From positions 62,001-126,000 of the forward strand of contig CBDAPQ010000005.1 in the NCBI GenBank assembly GCA_965198485.1: a stretch of 64,000 bases of DNA, written 5' to 3'. The notes under the pieces are model-generated. The model saw only the letters and a program-made list of their open reading frames with translations. It was not told where the DNA came from and did no database searches. Positions 1 through 8,674 of the stretch are shown here, one piece after another (position 1 is the stretch's first letter; the number at the start of each line of letters is the position of its first letter). A program made the position numbers and the translations under genes. Source of the stretch: RH-AL1 sp965198485 (lineage in GTDB: Bacteria; Pseudomonadota; Alphaproteobacteria; Rhizobiales; Beijerinckiaceae).

Positions 1-874
1 GCTCGGCGGCGAGGTCCACGATCACCGAACCGGGCTTCATCGCCTCGACCATCTTGGCGGAAACCAGCCGCGGCGCCGGGCGCCCCGGGATCAGAGCGGT
101 GGTGATGACGATGTCCTGCTTGGCGATATGCTCGGCGACGAGTTCGCCTTGCTGGCGCTGATAGTCCTGCGACATTTCCTTGGCGTAGCCGCCGGACGTC
201 TCGGCCTCCTTGAACTCGGCGTTCTGGACGGCGACGAACTTGGCGCCGAGCGACTCGACCTGTTCCTTGGTGGCGGGGCGCACGTCCGTGGCGGTGACGA
301 TGCCTCCGAGCCGGCGCGCGGTGGCGATGGCCTGCAGCCCGGCGACGCCGACGCCCATGATGAACATCCTGGCCGCCGGCACGGTGCCGGCCGCCGTCAT
401 CATCATCGGCATGGCGCGGCCGTATTCGCTGGCGGCATCGACCACCGCACGGTAGCCGGCGATGTTGGCCTGCGAGGACAGCACGTCCATCACCTGGGCG
501 CGGGTGATGCGGGGCATGAACTCCATGGCGAAAGCGGCGGCGCCTTTCTCGGCAAGCGAGCGGATCGCATCCTCGTGGCCGTAGGGATCCATCACGGACA
601 CCACGGCGGCGTTCTGCTTGAGGCCGTTGAGGTCGTCCGCGCTGGGGCGGCGCACGCGCAGCACGATGTCGGCGTCGCGCACGGCCTCCTCGGCGCTGTG
701 GACGATGGTGGCGCCGGCAGCCACGTAGGCGGCATCGAGGAAGCCCGCGGCGCGACCGGCGTTCGACTGCACGACGACGTCGGCGTTGAGCGCCTTGAAA
801 CGCTTCACCGTGTCCGGCACGGCGGCGACACGATGCTCGGACGGGTCGTTTTCCGCGGGAACGGCGATACGCAT
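1..874 (-). CDS. pntA: NAD(P) transhydrogenase subunit alpha (partial, 3' end outside window)
   Basis: This is the NAD(H)-binding alpha subunit of the membrane proton-translocating transhydrogenase, which makes NADPH from NADH using the proton gradient. Reading from the ATG at 874 the protein begins MRIAVPAENDPSEHRVAAVP, and continues with the family blocks VVSVMDPYGH, AMEFMPRITRAQVMDVLSSQ, a Rossmann stretch MGVGVAGLQAIATARRLG and TALIPGRPAPRLV. About 291 codons are visible and the frame is still open at base 1, so the C-terminus and the other subunits lie to the left. The next gene on the same strand encodes a cytochrome oxidase subunit IV, a neighbourhood often seen in Rhizobiales. Identity is secure; the split three-subunit arrangement is inferred. 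Confidence 0.95.
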   Translation of the reverse strand, partial: MRIAVPAENDPSEHRVAAVPDTVKRFKALNADVVVQSNAGRAAGFLDAAYVAAGATIVHSAEEAVRDADIVLRVRRPSADDLNGLKQNAAVVSVMDPYGHEDAIRSLAEKGAAAFAMEFMPRITRAQVMDVLSSQANIAGYRAVVDAASEYGRAMPMMMTAAGTVPAARMFIMGVGVAGLQAIATARRLGGIVTATDVRPATKEQVESLGAKFVAVQNAEFKEAETSGGYAKEMSQDYQRQQGELVAEHIAKQDIVITTALIPGRPAPRLVSAKMVEAMKPGSVIVDLAAE

Positions 875-940
875 GTCAATCTCCGGGAGGGCGGGTACCG
901 GTCCGCAGCGGGACGCGGGCTCTGGACGAGGCGGTGGCGC

Positions 941-1087
941 TCAGCCCCACATCCAGGCTAGAAAGATGATGATCACGACGACGCCGATGGCGATATATTT
1001 GAGAAGGTTGAGGAAGAGCGCGTACGTGGCTTCGTGCTCGGCGTAGTCCATGTCCGGATGCCCGGCATCGTTCGTCGTCTCGGCCAT
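941..1087 (-). CDS. aa3-type cytochrome c oxidase subunit IV (48 aa)
   Basis: A 48-residue protein starting MAETTNDAGHPDMDYAEHEA and ending in a single transmembrane helix (about residues 28-47, rich in I, V, L, with WMWG at the end). Size, acidic N-terminus with the HxxTY motif and single C-terminal helix match the bacterial aa3-type cytochrome c oxidase subunit IV family, an accessory subunit of the inner-membrane oxidase. The start at 1087 was chosen because GAGGGG lies about 4 bases upstream; a longer in-frame ATG at 1156 would add an unlike arginine-rich leader. It lies 66 bases upstream of pntA on the same strand and may share its transcript. Confidence 0.85.
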   Translation of the reverse strand: MAETTNDAGHPDMDYAEHEATYALFLNLLKYIAIGVVVIIIFLAWMWG

Positions 1088-1287
1088 GTCGCCCCTCGAT
1101 GTCCTCGCGCTCGGGTCTTGAAGCCCGATGTCCTGAACGCGCCCGTCCAAGAACACGTTCGGTTCTGGAACCTTCCCCGATGGACGCTAGCGAGCGCAGC
1201 CATTGCAACCTTCGCGCCGCAACGCAATAGGCCTGTGGCGGGATAAAGGCGCAATTTTCTCGCCTACATGGTCAATGCGGCGCCGCC

Positions 1288-2649
1288 TCAGGCGTCGGGC
1301 TGCGCAAGCCCGGCCCGTTCCAGCGCGCCGCGCTGGCGCTCGGCCAGAACGTCGACGTCGAAGCCCTCGATCAGCGCTTCGTACATGCGGTGGAAGTTCA
1401 GCTTGGCGTCGAGGTGGAGGAACACGCTGCCGAGCCCGATCGCCGCGCGATCCATGAACACGAACTCGCGCGGCACCGTCACCGGCCCCTTTTCCTTGAG
1501 CGCCTGATGCAGCTGGAACGCTTCGCGACGGCCGTACTGCCCCGGCGCGATGCCGTCGGCCACGGTGCGGACGCGATCGGTGAGCAGCGGCGCGTAGATG
1601 AAGCGTGCCCAGATGTTCATCGTCTCGATGAGGTCCTTCGAGAGGTTCTGGAACCCCCAAAGCTCGTAGGCGTGGACCACCTGCGCGTCGTTGCCGTGCA
1701 GAAAGCCGCGATAAAGCTCGACGACACCGGCGGCGAAGCGCGGAGGGAAGACGCGAATGCAGCCGTAGTCGAGAAGGTTGATGCCGGCTGGTGCGCCGTT
1801 ACCGTCCGCATAGACGGTGTAGTTGCCCGGGTGGGGGTCGCCGTGGATCACGGCGAAGCGCGCCATCGGCCGCCACCAGGCGGTGAACATGGCCTCGGCG
1901 AGCCTGTTGCGGGTGTCCTGATCGGCGCCCTTGTAGGCCAGCAGCTTGGTGCCTTCGAGCCAGCCGAGCGTCAGCAGGCGCTTGGTCGAGAGTTCGCGAT
2001 GGACCTCGGGCACGCGCACCGCCGATCCTTCCAGGATCTCGCCGTAGAGCGCGGCGTTGCGGGCCTCGTGTTCGTAGTCCAGCTCCTCGCGCAGACGCTG
2101 GCCGATCTCCTCCGCGATCTCGCGGGTGTCGATCGATCCCGCGAACTGCCTTTGCAGGCCGAACAACCAGTCGAGCTGGTGCAGGTCGGCTTCCACGGCG
2201 GATTGCATGTCGGGATATTGCAGCTTGCAGGCGATCGGCACGCCGTCCTTCGTGGTCGCCTTCTGCACCTGGCCGAGCGAGGCCGCAGCGGCGGGCCGCA
2301 GGTCGAACGAGCCGAACCTCTGCTGCCAGTCCGGTCCCAGTTCCGCCTGCATGCGACGCTTGACGAAGGCGGCGCCCATCGGCGGCGCGTCGCTCTGCAA
2401 CTTCTGCAGCTCGTCGACGTATTCCGGAGGCAGCAGATCGGGAATGGTCGCCATCATCTGCGCGACCTTCATCAACGGCCCCTTGAGCCCGCCGAGCGCC
2501 TGGGTCAGCGCCGCCGCGTTGGTGATCTGCCCGTTGGCGCCGAAGATGCGGCCCGACGCCATGCGGGCGGCAACCCCGCTCATGTTGGCGCCGACGCGGG
2601 CGTAGCGTGCCGCACGGGCCGTGAAACGATTGGCTTCGTTGTCGCGCAT
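1288..2649 (-). CDS. ABC1/AarF-UbiB family atypical kinase
   Basis: A 453-residue cytosolic or membrane-associated protein of the ABC1 (AarF/UbiB/ADCK) atypical kinase family. Visible signatures in order: the KxGQ-region equivalent KGPLMKVAQMMA (about residues 57-68), the alanine-rich nucleotide loop AAAASLGQV, the lysine strand IACKLQYPD, the catalytic loop HGDPHPGN and the metal-binding LDYG. In the family these proteins are ATPases that support ubiquinone biosynthesis or quinone/lipid handling; which substrate this one serves cannot be read from sequence. The glutamine of KxGQ is kept but the preceding G is A. It stands alone, with about 200 bases to the oxidase subunit downstream and a toxin-antitoxin pair upstream. 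Confidence 0.88.
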   Translation of the reverse strand: MRDNEANRFTARAARYARVGANMSGVAARMASGRIFGANGQITNAAALTQALGGLKGPLMKVAQMMATIPDLLPPEYVDELQKLQSDAPPMGAAFVKRRMQAELGPDWQQRFGSFDLRPAAAASLGQVQKATTKDGVPIACKLQYPDMQSAVEADLHQLDWLFGLQRQFAGSIDTREIAEEIGQRLREELDYEHEARNAALYGEILEGSAVRVPEVHRELSTKRLLTLGWLEGTKLLAYKGADQDTRNRLAEAMFTAWWRPMARFAVIHGDPHPGNYTVYADGNGAPAGINLLDYGCIRVFPPRFAAGVVELYRGFLHGNDAQVVHAYELWGFQNLSKDLIETMNIWARFIYAPLLTDRVRTVADGIAPGQYGRREAFQLHQALKEKGPVTVPREFVFMDRAAIGLGSVFLHLDAKLNFHRMYEALIEGFDVDVLAERQRGALERAGLAQPDA

Positions 2650-2693
2650 GGGTGCTTTCGAGCCCGGCCCGAGGCTGGACCAAAGTGCATGGA

Positions 2694-3071
2694 TCAGAGG
2701 TTCGCTTTCACCCAGTGGGCGAAGCCCTCTTCATCGAGTTCTCCGGCCGCGAGCGCAAGGATGCTTGCCGTCGCATGCGCGGGTTCGACCCGGAAGCTGA
2801 TGCCGTTCAGACCGAGGAAGACGAGGAAGCTGGCGAAGGCCACGCGCTTGTTGCCATCGATGAAAGGATGGTTGCGCGCGATCCCGAAGGCATAGCTGGC
2901 GGCCAGTCCCGCGAGTTCGGTCTCGCCATACGCGTGCTTGTTGACCGGCCGCGCCAACGCCGACTCGAGGAGACCGCGGTCGCGCAGCCCGTCGGGGCCG
3001 CCGAAAAGCGCGAGCTGCTCGCTGTGGATGTCGAGGACGAGATCGACGCCGAGCCAGAGCGGCTCCGTCAT
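2694..3071 (-). CDS. Doc/Fic family toxin of a toxin-antitoxin pair
   Basis: A 125-residue protein with the Fic-domain core HPFIDGNKR (about residues 68-76), in the Doc version of the motif. Doc toxins phosphorylate elongation factor Tu and arrest translation until neutralised. N-terminal blocks (VLDIHSEQLALFGG, RDRGLLESALARP) are typical of the Doc subfamily rather than of AMPylating Fic enzymes. Its ATG at 3071 overlaps the stop of the preceding AbrB-like antitoxin by four bases (ATGA), the usual antitoxin-first order, so the two are translationally coupled. Confidence in family is high; the target is inferred from Doc of phage P1. Confidence 0.9.
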   Translation of the reverse strand: MTEPLWLGVDLVLDIHSEQLALFGGPDGLRDRGLLESALARPVNKHAYGETELAGLAASYAFGIARNHPFIDGNKRVAFASFLVFLGLNGISFRVEPAHATASILALAAGELDEEGFAHWVKANL

Positions 3072-3328
3072 TTCGCGAGCGCCTTGAAGGTGTCCGCATA
3101 GTCGCGGAACGCCTGGCGTGCGAGTTCCATCCCGCGGGCATGCGAGGGATCGTAAGGGCTCAGCTTGAAGCCGCGCTCGGTCAGCTCGGTAAGGTAGAGC
3201 TTGTCGCCTTCGTTCAGCCTCAGCCGCGCCAGCATGTCCTTGGGCAGAATGAAGCCGACGGAATTGCCGATCTTGCGGATCTGGAGGACCGACGCGCTCT
3301 CGTCCTTGTCGTGCTCCGTTTTCGTCAC
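3068..3328 (-). CDS. AbrB/MazE-type antitoxin paired with Doc toxin
   Basis: An 86-residue protein with a swapped-hairpin AbrB DNA-binding domain: LQIRKIGNSVGFILPKDML followed by LNEGDKLYLTEL, the consensus shape of MazE/PhdN-type antitoxins. The C-terminal tail (residues 55-86) is charged and helical, the part expected to occlude the toxin. The start is the GTG at 3328, preceded by GGGAGG about 7 bases upstream; there is no nearby ATG. It overlaps the Doc toxin start by four bases. It should bind the toxin and repress its own promoter just upstream (3329-3380), as in other such pairs. Confidence 0.85.
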   Translation of the reverse strand: MTKTEHDKDESASVLQIRKIGNSVGFILPKDMLARLRLNEGDKLYLTELTERGFKLSPYDPSHARGMELARQAFRDYADTFKALAK

Positions 3329-3381
3329 GGCTAGCCTCCCCTCACGTTGCACACTTTGTATAACGGGGGTGGGGGTTGGCG

Positions 3382-4149
3382 CTACCCCGCCACGATGGCC
3401 GAGATCAACCGACCGTAGTCCGGCTCGGCGCGGTGCGTCGTGCGGCGATAGGAGAAGAAGCGGCTCTCGTCGGCGTAGGTGTCGAGGGCTAGATTCTCGA
3501 AGCGGCCGACGCCGGCGGCGCGAAGGCGGTGGCCGATGAAGCCGGGCAGGTCGAACAGGGAGTGGCCGGTGCGAGCGGAGGGTGTGAAGAAGCCGGCGTA
3601 GGTTGGGTCGCGTTCCATGAAGCGGGCGGAGAACTCCGGGCCGACCTCGTAGCTCGCCGGCCCGATCGTCGGCCCGAGCACCGCGGTCACGGCGGTCCGC
3701 CGCGCGCCGAGCGCTTCCATCGTGTCGAGCGTCGCTTCCAGCACGCCGCCGAAGGCGCCCTGCCAGCCGGCATGGGCCGCGCCCACCACGCCGGCCTCGG
3801 CGTCGGCGAAGAGGATCATCCCGCAATCGGCGCCGGTGACGCCGATCGCCAGCCCGGGCGTGGCGGTGGCCAGCGCGTCCGCGCGGGGTCGTTCGTCCCA
3901 GGGTTCGGCGACGGCGAGGCAGGTCGGCGAATGGACCTGGTAGGGCACCAGCAGCGTCGCCGCGCCGATATGCGCCGCCATGCGCCGGCGGTTCTCCGCC
4001 ACTGCCTCGGGCGCGTCGCGCGAGCCGACGCCGCCGTTGAAGCTGGCGTAGACGCCGGTGGAGACGCCGCCCTCCCGCGTGAAGAAGGCATGGCGGAACG
4101 GGTGGAGCGCCGGCGCGGTGATCGCGGGCACCCTTGCGTCTGGTGTCAT
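3382..4149 (-). CDS. pgeF: Laccase-domain (YfiH/PgeF) family protein
   Basis: A 255-residue protein of the DUF152/YfiH family, described as a purine nucleoside phosphorylase-like laccase-domain protein and as peptidoglycan editing factor in E. coli. Motifs: FTREGGVSTGVYASFNGG near the N-terminus, QVHSP (metal-site His), GADCG (catalytic Cys), and AHAGWQGAFGGV carrying the second metal-site His. It is the last gene of a three-gene operon; its ATG at 4149 overlaps the upstream methyltransferase stop by four bases. The biological substrate is uncertain (purine nucleosides versus muropeptide correction). Confidence 0.9.
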   Translation of the reverse strand: MTPDARVPAITAPALHPFRHAFFTREGGVSTGVYASFNGGVGSRDAPEAVAENRRRMAAHIGAATLLVPYQVHSPTCLAVAEPWDERPRADALATATPGLAIGVTGADCGMILFADAEAGVVGAAHAGWQGAFGGVLEATLDTMEALGARRTAVTAVLGPTIGPASYEVGPEFSARFMERDPTYAGFFTPSARTGHSLFDLPGFIGHRLRAAGVGRFENLALDTYADESRFFSYRRTTHRAEPDYGRLISAIVAG

Positions 4150-5219
4150 GCGGAATCCTCGAAGCCGGGTGGCGCGGGCGCGCCGGGCGCGGTCACGGCG
4201 AGCGCCTTGAACAGGGTGGCCATGCTCGACTCCGGCGCGGCGAGGCGGGCCAGCGCCGCGTCCACCGCCGCCGCCTGTTCGGGCGTGGCGTGCCGCTTCA
4301 ACGCGTCGGCGCGCGCGAAGATGCCGAGCCGGCCGAGGAAGCGGCCCTGCTCGACCGGGCCGAAGGCGCGGCAGCCGGCCGTCGTGGCGGCCCTGGCGAG
4401 CGCGAAGAAATCGACGTGGACCGTGAGGTCGGCCTCGCCCGGCGCGGCGAGCACGTCGGCGTAGCGGTGGCCGCGCACCGCCTGCAGCGTCTCGCCGAAC
4501 CCGCTCTCGGCATGGCCGTAGTCGAGCGCGAGCAGCGCGCCGCCCTGCCGCGCGATGCGCCGTGCCAGCGTCGCCATGGCGGCGAGCGCGGCATGTCCCA
4601 CCTCGAGAACATCGCCGGGGTGGCCGGCCGGTCCGGCCACGGCGACGGGCTCGGGGAAGGCGCCGAACACCAACGCGCCTTGCGCGTCGAGCCCGACCAC
4701 GCGCTCGTGCCAGCCGCCCGCGCCGCACAGGTACTGGCGCACCGGCAGGGCGTCGAAGAACTCGTTGGCCAGCACGATGGCGGGGCCGGCCGGCACCTCT
4801 TCGAGTGCGGCGTGCCACGCGAGCGGAAGGCCGGCGTGCTCGAGCCTGTCGGCTTGCGCCGCGCGCAGCCGCGGGCTGGTCTCGACGAGGTGGACGAGAG
4901 CCGCGGCGTGGAAGCCCGGCACGATGCGGGTCGCGCGCAGCGCGTCGGCCATCAACGTGCCGCGGCCCGGCCCCAGCTCGACGAGCCGCAGCGGCGCGGG
5001 CGACCCCAGGTCGAGCCACACCTGGGCCGCCCAAAGGCCGACGAGCTCGCCGAACATCTGGTGCACCTCGGGCGCGGTGATGAAGTCGCGCCCGATCGTC
5101 TCGCGCGTCGTGTAGTAGCCGTGGCGCGGATGCTGGAGGCACAGCGTCATGAAGCGGTCGACGCCGATCGGCCCCTCGGCCGCGATCATCGCGCGGATCT
5201 CTTCGCCGAGCGGAGTCAC
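4146..5219 (-). CDS. NDUFAF7/MidA-type SAM-dependent methyltransferase
   Basis: A 357-residue protein of the class I SAM methyltransferase family DUF185, the bacterial relatives of mitochondrial NDUFAF7 (which methylates an arginine in complex I). Motifs: FMTLCLQHPRHGYYTTR and GRDFITAPEVHQMFGELVG at the N-terminus, the SAM motif VELGPGRGTLMADALR, and ANEFFDALPVRQY. The start is a GTG at 5219 that overlaps the lgt stop (GTGA), and the gene in turn overlaps pgeF, so lgt, this gene and pgeF form one coupled operon. That order is widespread in alphaproteobacteria. A complex I substrate is plausible but not shown. Confidence 0.88.
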   Translation of the reverse strand: MTPLGEEIRAMIAAEGPIGVDRFMTLCLQHPRHGYYTTRETIGRDFITAPEVHQMFGELVGLWAAQVWLDLGSPAPLRLVELGPGRGTLMADALRATRIVPGFHAAALVHLVETSPRLRAAQADRLEHAGLPLAWHAALEEVPAGPAIVLANEFFDALPVRQYLCGAGGWHERVVGLDAQGALVFGAFPEPVAVAGPAGHPGDVLEVGHAALAAMATLARRIARQGGALLALDYGHAESGFGETLQAVRGHRYADVLAAPGEADLTVHVDFFALARAATTAGCRAFGPVEQGRFLGRLGIFARADALKRHATPEQAAAVDAALARLAAPESSMATLFKALAVTAPGAPAPPGFEDSA

Positions 5220-6109
5220 GCCGTCGGCGACCTGATCGCCGCGTCCGGTCGCGCCGCGTCCGGCGCTTCGACCCGTTCCGCCGCCCGCGGGCGGCGATAG
5301 GCGCGCACCAGCAGCAGCACGCCGACGACGAGCACGGGCAGCGAGAGCAGCATGCCCATGGTGGTCTGGCCGAAAAGAAAGCCGAGCTGGACGTCGGGCT
5401 GGCGAAAAGTCTCCGACACGACGCGCGCGAGCGCATAGCCGATGCAGAACCATGCGGTGACGAGGCCGTCGCGACGCAGGCCTCCGCGCAGGATCACGAT
5501 CCACAGCAGCGCGAACAAAGCGAGCCCTTCCAGGCCGGCCTCGTAGAGCTGAGAGGGGTGTCTCGGCTGTCCGTCGGAGCCCGGAAAGACCATCGCCCAC
5601 GCCACGTCGGTCGGGCGGCCCCACAGCTCCGGCTTGATGAAGTTGGCGACGCGGCCGAGGAACAGGCCGATCGGCACCACCGCGGCGACGGTGTCGGTGA
5701 CGCCGTCGAGGGCCACGCCGTTGCGGCGGGCGAAGACCGCCATCGCCAGCGCCGCGCCGAGCAGGCCGCCGTGGAACGACATGCCGCCGTTCCACACCGC
5801 CGGGATGTCCAGCGGATGAGCGAGGAAGAACGGCAGGTTGTAGAACAGCACGTAGCCGAGCCGGCCGCCGCCGATGACGCCGACGGCGATGTAGACCACG
5901 AGATCGTCGATGGACATGACGCTGGTGTGGGGGCGCGTGCCCCACAGCTTCGGGCGGGCGACGAGGTAGCGGGCGCCGGCCCAGCCGCCGATCAGCCCGC
6001 CGATGTAGGCCAGCGCGTACCAGCGCACCGGCAGCCCGAAGACGCGCACCAGCACCGGGTCGAAGACGGGATAGGCGATCAGAAGGGGCGACACGGCCTG
6101 CTCCGGCAT
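5216..6109 (-). CDS. lgt: Prolipoprotein diacylglyceryl transferase
   Basis: A 297-residue inner-membrane enzyme that transfers diacylglycerol from phosphatidylglycerol to the lipobox cysteine of prolipoproteins, the first step of lipoprotein maturation. Seven hydrophobic segments are visible. Diagnostic stretches are VRWYALAYIGG, the essential-His block MSFHGGLLGA, the Lgt signature GRVANFIKPELWGRPT (usually GRIGNFINGE) and RHPSQLYEAGLEG. The tail after residue 270 is arginine/alanine-rich and probably cytoplasmic. It heads the operon with the methyltransferase and laccase-domain genes. At least one likely substrate is in the window (the lipobox protein at 56487). Confidence 0.96.
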   Translation of the reverse strand: MPEQAVSPLLIAYPVFDPVLVRVFGLPVRWYALAYIGGLIGGWAGARYLVARPKLWGTRPHTSVMSIDDLVVYIAVGVIGGGRLGYVLFYNLPFFLAHPLDIPAVWNGGMSFHGGLLGAALAMAVFARRNGVALDGVTDTVAAVVPIGLFLGRVANFIKPELWGRPTDVAWAMVFPGSDGQPRHPSQLYEAGLEGLALFALLWIVILRGGLRRDGLVTAWFCIGYALARVVSETFRQPDVQLGFLFGQTTMGMLLSLPVLVVGVLLLVRAYRRPRAAERVEAPDAARPDAAIRSPTA

Positions 6110-6173
6110 CGGGCGTCGATGGTGTGTGCCGGCACGATGGCGGCGTGATGACGCGAGACCGGCTCGGATCGCG

Positions 6174-6632
6174 TCACGGCCAGCGCATGTGCCAGGTGGC
6201 GAGGCCCGAGCCGGCGTTGCGACCCTCGCCGGTGCGGCGGAAGCCTTCGCGCAGGTAGAAGCGCACCGCGCGGGGATTGTCCTGGTTGACCTCCAGGATC
6301 AGCGTGTCGGCCGCCCGCGCCTTCGCCGCGGCGACGAGCGAGGTGGCCACGCCGCAGCCCTTGGCGGCGCAGGCGACCACGAGCTGATGCAGCAGCGCGC
6401 CTTCGAGGACGGCGAACCCGAGCGCCGACCCCTCCCGCTCGAAGACCAGCGTCGTGTTGGCGGGGTTGGCGAGCACCGCCGAGATCCAGGCCCAACGGCC
6501 GCTGAAGTCGATCGCCGGCATGGCCTCCTGCCAGGAGGAAACCCAGAGATCGGCGAGCGGCGCGATGTCGTCCGCCCGCATCCCACGGATCGCCGGATCG
6601 TCGCTCGCCTCAGAATAGTCGGACTGGGGCAC
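6174..6632 (-). CDS. GNAT family N-acetyltransferase
   Basis: A 152-residue single-domain GNAT acetyltransferase. The acetyl-CoA loop appears as AAKGCGVATSLVAAAKA (Q/RxxGxG/A version), followed by LILEVNQDNPRAVRFYLREGFRRTGEG, the strand-helix element typical of the fold's C-terminal half. The start is a GTG at 6632 giving MPQSDYSEA. It lies 64 bases upstream of lgt on the same strand but without overlap. The substrate cannot be told. Confidence 0.85.
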   Translation of the reverse strand: MPQSDYSEASDDPAIRGMRADDIAPLADLWVSSWQEAMPAIDFSGRWAWISAVLANPANTTLVFEREGSALGFAVLEGALLHQLVVACAAKGCGVATSLVAAAKARAADTLILEVNQDNPRAVRFYLREGFRRTGEGRNAGSGLATWHMRWP

Positions 6633-6747
6633 GAAGGCTCGGGCGCTGTGGCATCGGCCCCGCAGCTAAGCGGAAACACGCTCAGCGGCAAGCCGAGCCG
6701 CGCTTTTCCGCTGGTGTTCGCCGGCCGGCTGTTGTGACGATCCGAGT

Positions 6748-7812
6748 ATGGCGAGCGACGACCCGCAGCCCATCGATCCGCCGGAGGTGGACACCGACTT
6801 CACGGCTGCTGCCGACGAGCGCTTGGCGGACGCGCGTCCTCGCGTCGGGCCGGCGCGCGCCTGTTTCGGCCTCATTCTCGCGGCCGTCCTGCTGGTGCAC
6901 GCGGTGCTGGTGAGCGCCTTTCTGCTGCGCGACCGCGATACGCCGATGCAGGTGGCCGCGAGCGAGGAGGTCCCGGTCGAGGTGATCGTGGAAAAGCCGC
7001 CGGAGCCGCCGGCACCCGTGCCGCCGCCGCCCCCTCCGCCGCCGCCGCCCGAGAAGACGCCGCCGCCGCCGCCTCCGCCGCCGAAGGAGGACCTCAGCCC
7101 GGCCTATTCCGCACCGCGCAAGGAGAACCAGGAGACGCTGAAGACCGATAAGCTTCAGGAGAAGACCAGCGTGCCCAAGGCGCCGCAGCCGCCGCAGGAG
7201 GGCACGCCGAGCCCCAAGGCCGCCGCCGCTCCGCCCAAGGAGGCCGCGCCGCCGGCCGACACCAAGGAGGAGACCGCCGGCAAGGAGGAGGACAAGTCCA
7301 AGCCCGACGCCGAGGCGCTGGACAAAGCGAGCCCGAAGAGCCCCAAGGCGCCGAGCCCGAAGCCGCCGAAGACCAAGGCGGCCAAGGCGATGCCCAAGAC
7401 CAACCAGAAGACGAAGGAGCTGTTCGCCAGCCTTTCCGGTTCGGACGCCCTGCCGCAGATGACCTTCGCCAAGCCGTCGGCCAAGACCAAGATCTACGGT
7501 GGCACGGAGGACGTGCGCTGGATGTCGACGGTCGAAGGCATGCTGGAGGAGAAGGTCGGCAAGCTGCCGCGCACGCAGCACTGGCAGGCCGGCGGCCAGG
7601 TCGTGATCTGCTTCCACGTCGACGAGAACGGCCGCGTGACGATCACCGACTATTGCCACCGGAGCGGCTACCCCGACGTCGACCAGATCGCGATGCGGGC
7701 CTTGATGGCCGCGCAACCGTTCCCTCCGCCGCCCCGAGGCGTCGAGCACGGCCTGGCGTGGTCCTCGGTGTTCGATGGCCAGTTGCCGACGACGCACATC
7801 AGCCGGCGGTGA
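6748..7812 (+). CDS. TonB-like energy transducer with long proline/lysine-rich linker
   Basis: A 354-residue protein with a cytoplasmic N-terminus (residues 1-45), one transmembrane helix (about 46-64, FGLILAAVLLVHAVLVSAFLL), a very long Pro/Lys/Glu-rich periplasmic linker (about 85-230, including runs of up to 11 prolines), and a C-terminal globular domain with GQVVICFHVDENGRVTITDY and VDQIAMRALMAAQPFPPPP, which fits the TonB/TolA C-terminal fold. TonB proteins carry proton-motive energy from ExbBD to outer-membrane receptors. No exbB or exbD and no TonB-dependent receptor lies in the window, so its partner is unknown; a TolA-like envelope role is the alternative. Confidence 0.75.
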   Translation: MASDDPQPIDPPEVDTDFTAAADERLADARPRVGPARACFGLILAAVLLVHAVLVSAFLLRDRDTPMQVAASEEVPVEVIVEKPPEPPAPVPPPPPPPPPPEKTPPPPPPPPKEDLSPAYSAPRKENQETLKTDKLQEKTSVPKAPQPPQEGTPSPKAAAAPPKEAAPPADTKEETAGKEEDKSKPDAEALDKASPKSPKAPSPKPPKTKAAKAMPKTNQKTKELFASLSGSDALPQMTFAKPSAKTKIYGGTEDVRWMSTVEGMLEEKVGKLPRTQHWQAGGQVVICFHVDENGRVTITDYCHRSGYPDVDQIAMRALMAAQPFPPPPRGVEHGLAWSSVFDGQLPTTHISRR

Positions 7813-7897
7813 CGCTGCGACTTTCCGGCCAAATAGAAGCAGCCGGAGCGGCGCCCCGACTGCTCGACTCCATTCGGCCCGCCGCGGGCGCTTCGGC

Positions 7898-8488
7898 CTA
7901 GTAGTAACCGCCGTAGAGGTTGTCGCCGGGGGCGCGGGCGTAGCCGTCGTAGGCCGGCGGCGGGGCGGCGCGGCCTCGCGGCTCCTCGTAGCCGTAGAAA
8001 TCGTCGGCGCCGTCGGCCGCCTGTTGCACCGCGCGGTGGTGCGGCGGTGCGGCCATGGCGACGGGTTCGTCGGGCGTGCCGCCGGTGATGCTGATCTCGG
8101 CGCCCTCGGCCTTCACCAGGTCCCAAAGGACCGCCGACTTGGCCACCGGCAGGCGGACGCAGCCGTGCGAGGCAGGGTGGCCCCAATTCGATTTGTAGGC
8201 GCCGTGAATGGCGAAGCCCGGCTTGAAGAAGATCGCGTTGGGCATCGGCGCGCCGTCGTATTCGTCGGACTTGTGGTCCTTGTCGGTCCACAGCACGCCA
8301 TAGCTGCCGGCCGGCGTGTCGTAGCCGGGCGCGCCGCTGGACACCTTCCAGTCGTAGGTCTTGTCCTTGGCCTCGACATGCATCGTCTGGCTGTCGAGGT
8401 CCACGACGATATGGACCTTGGCCTGCGCCAGCGAGGGAAGGCACGCGGCGAAGGCCGTCGCGGCGGCAAGGCTTGCGAGAAGACGCAT
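7898..8488 (-). CDS. L,D-transpeptidase (YkuD domain), exported
   Basis: A 196-residue exported protein. The start at 8488 gives a clean signal peptide (MRLLASLAAATAFAACLPS, cleavage after AQA). The YkuD domain follows directly, with the catalytic block GFAIHGAYKSNWGHPASHGC and then VRLP, containing the His and the S-HGC nucleophile. Such enzymes form 3-3 peptidoglycan cross-links or attach lipoproteins to the wall. The last 55 residues are a Gly/Tyr/Pro-rich tail (EEPRGRAAPPPAYDGYARAP) ending GGYY, outside the domain. It converges on the TonB-like gene. Confidence 0.88.
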   Translation of the reverse strand: MRLLASLAAATAFAACLPSLAQAKVHIVVDLDSQTMHVEAKDKTYDWKVSSGAPGYDTPAGSYGVLWTDKDHKSDEYDGAPMPNAIFFKPGFAIHGAYKSNWGHPASHGCVRLPVAKSAVLWDLVKAEGAEISITGGTPDEPVAMAAPPHHRAVQQAADGADDFYGYEEPRGRAAPPPAYDGYARAPGDNLYGGYY

Positions 8489-8674
8489 GGTGGAAACCCC
8501 TTTGATACCTTCAACGTAGAAGCTGGCTTCGGGGTTCAATCGGTCATGCACGTGGCGAGGGCGGGGCCGCGCGGTCGCCGGGCGGTGCTCGGGCGAAAAG
8601 CCGGAGCCGTGTGACTCCGTTGCAAGCCGGCTCGGCCAGCCGGGCGATCGTACCGGCGTCGCTCGGGCTGTGCC

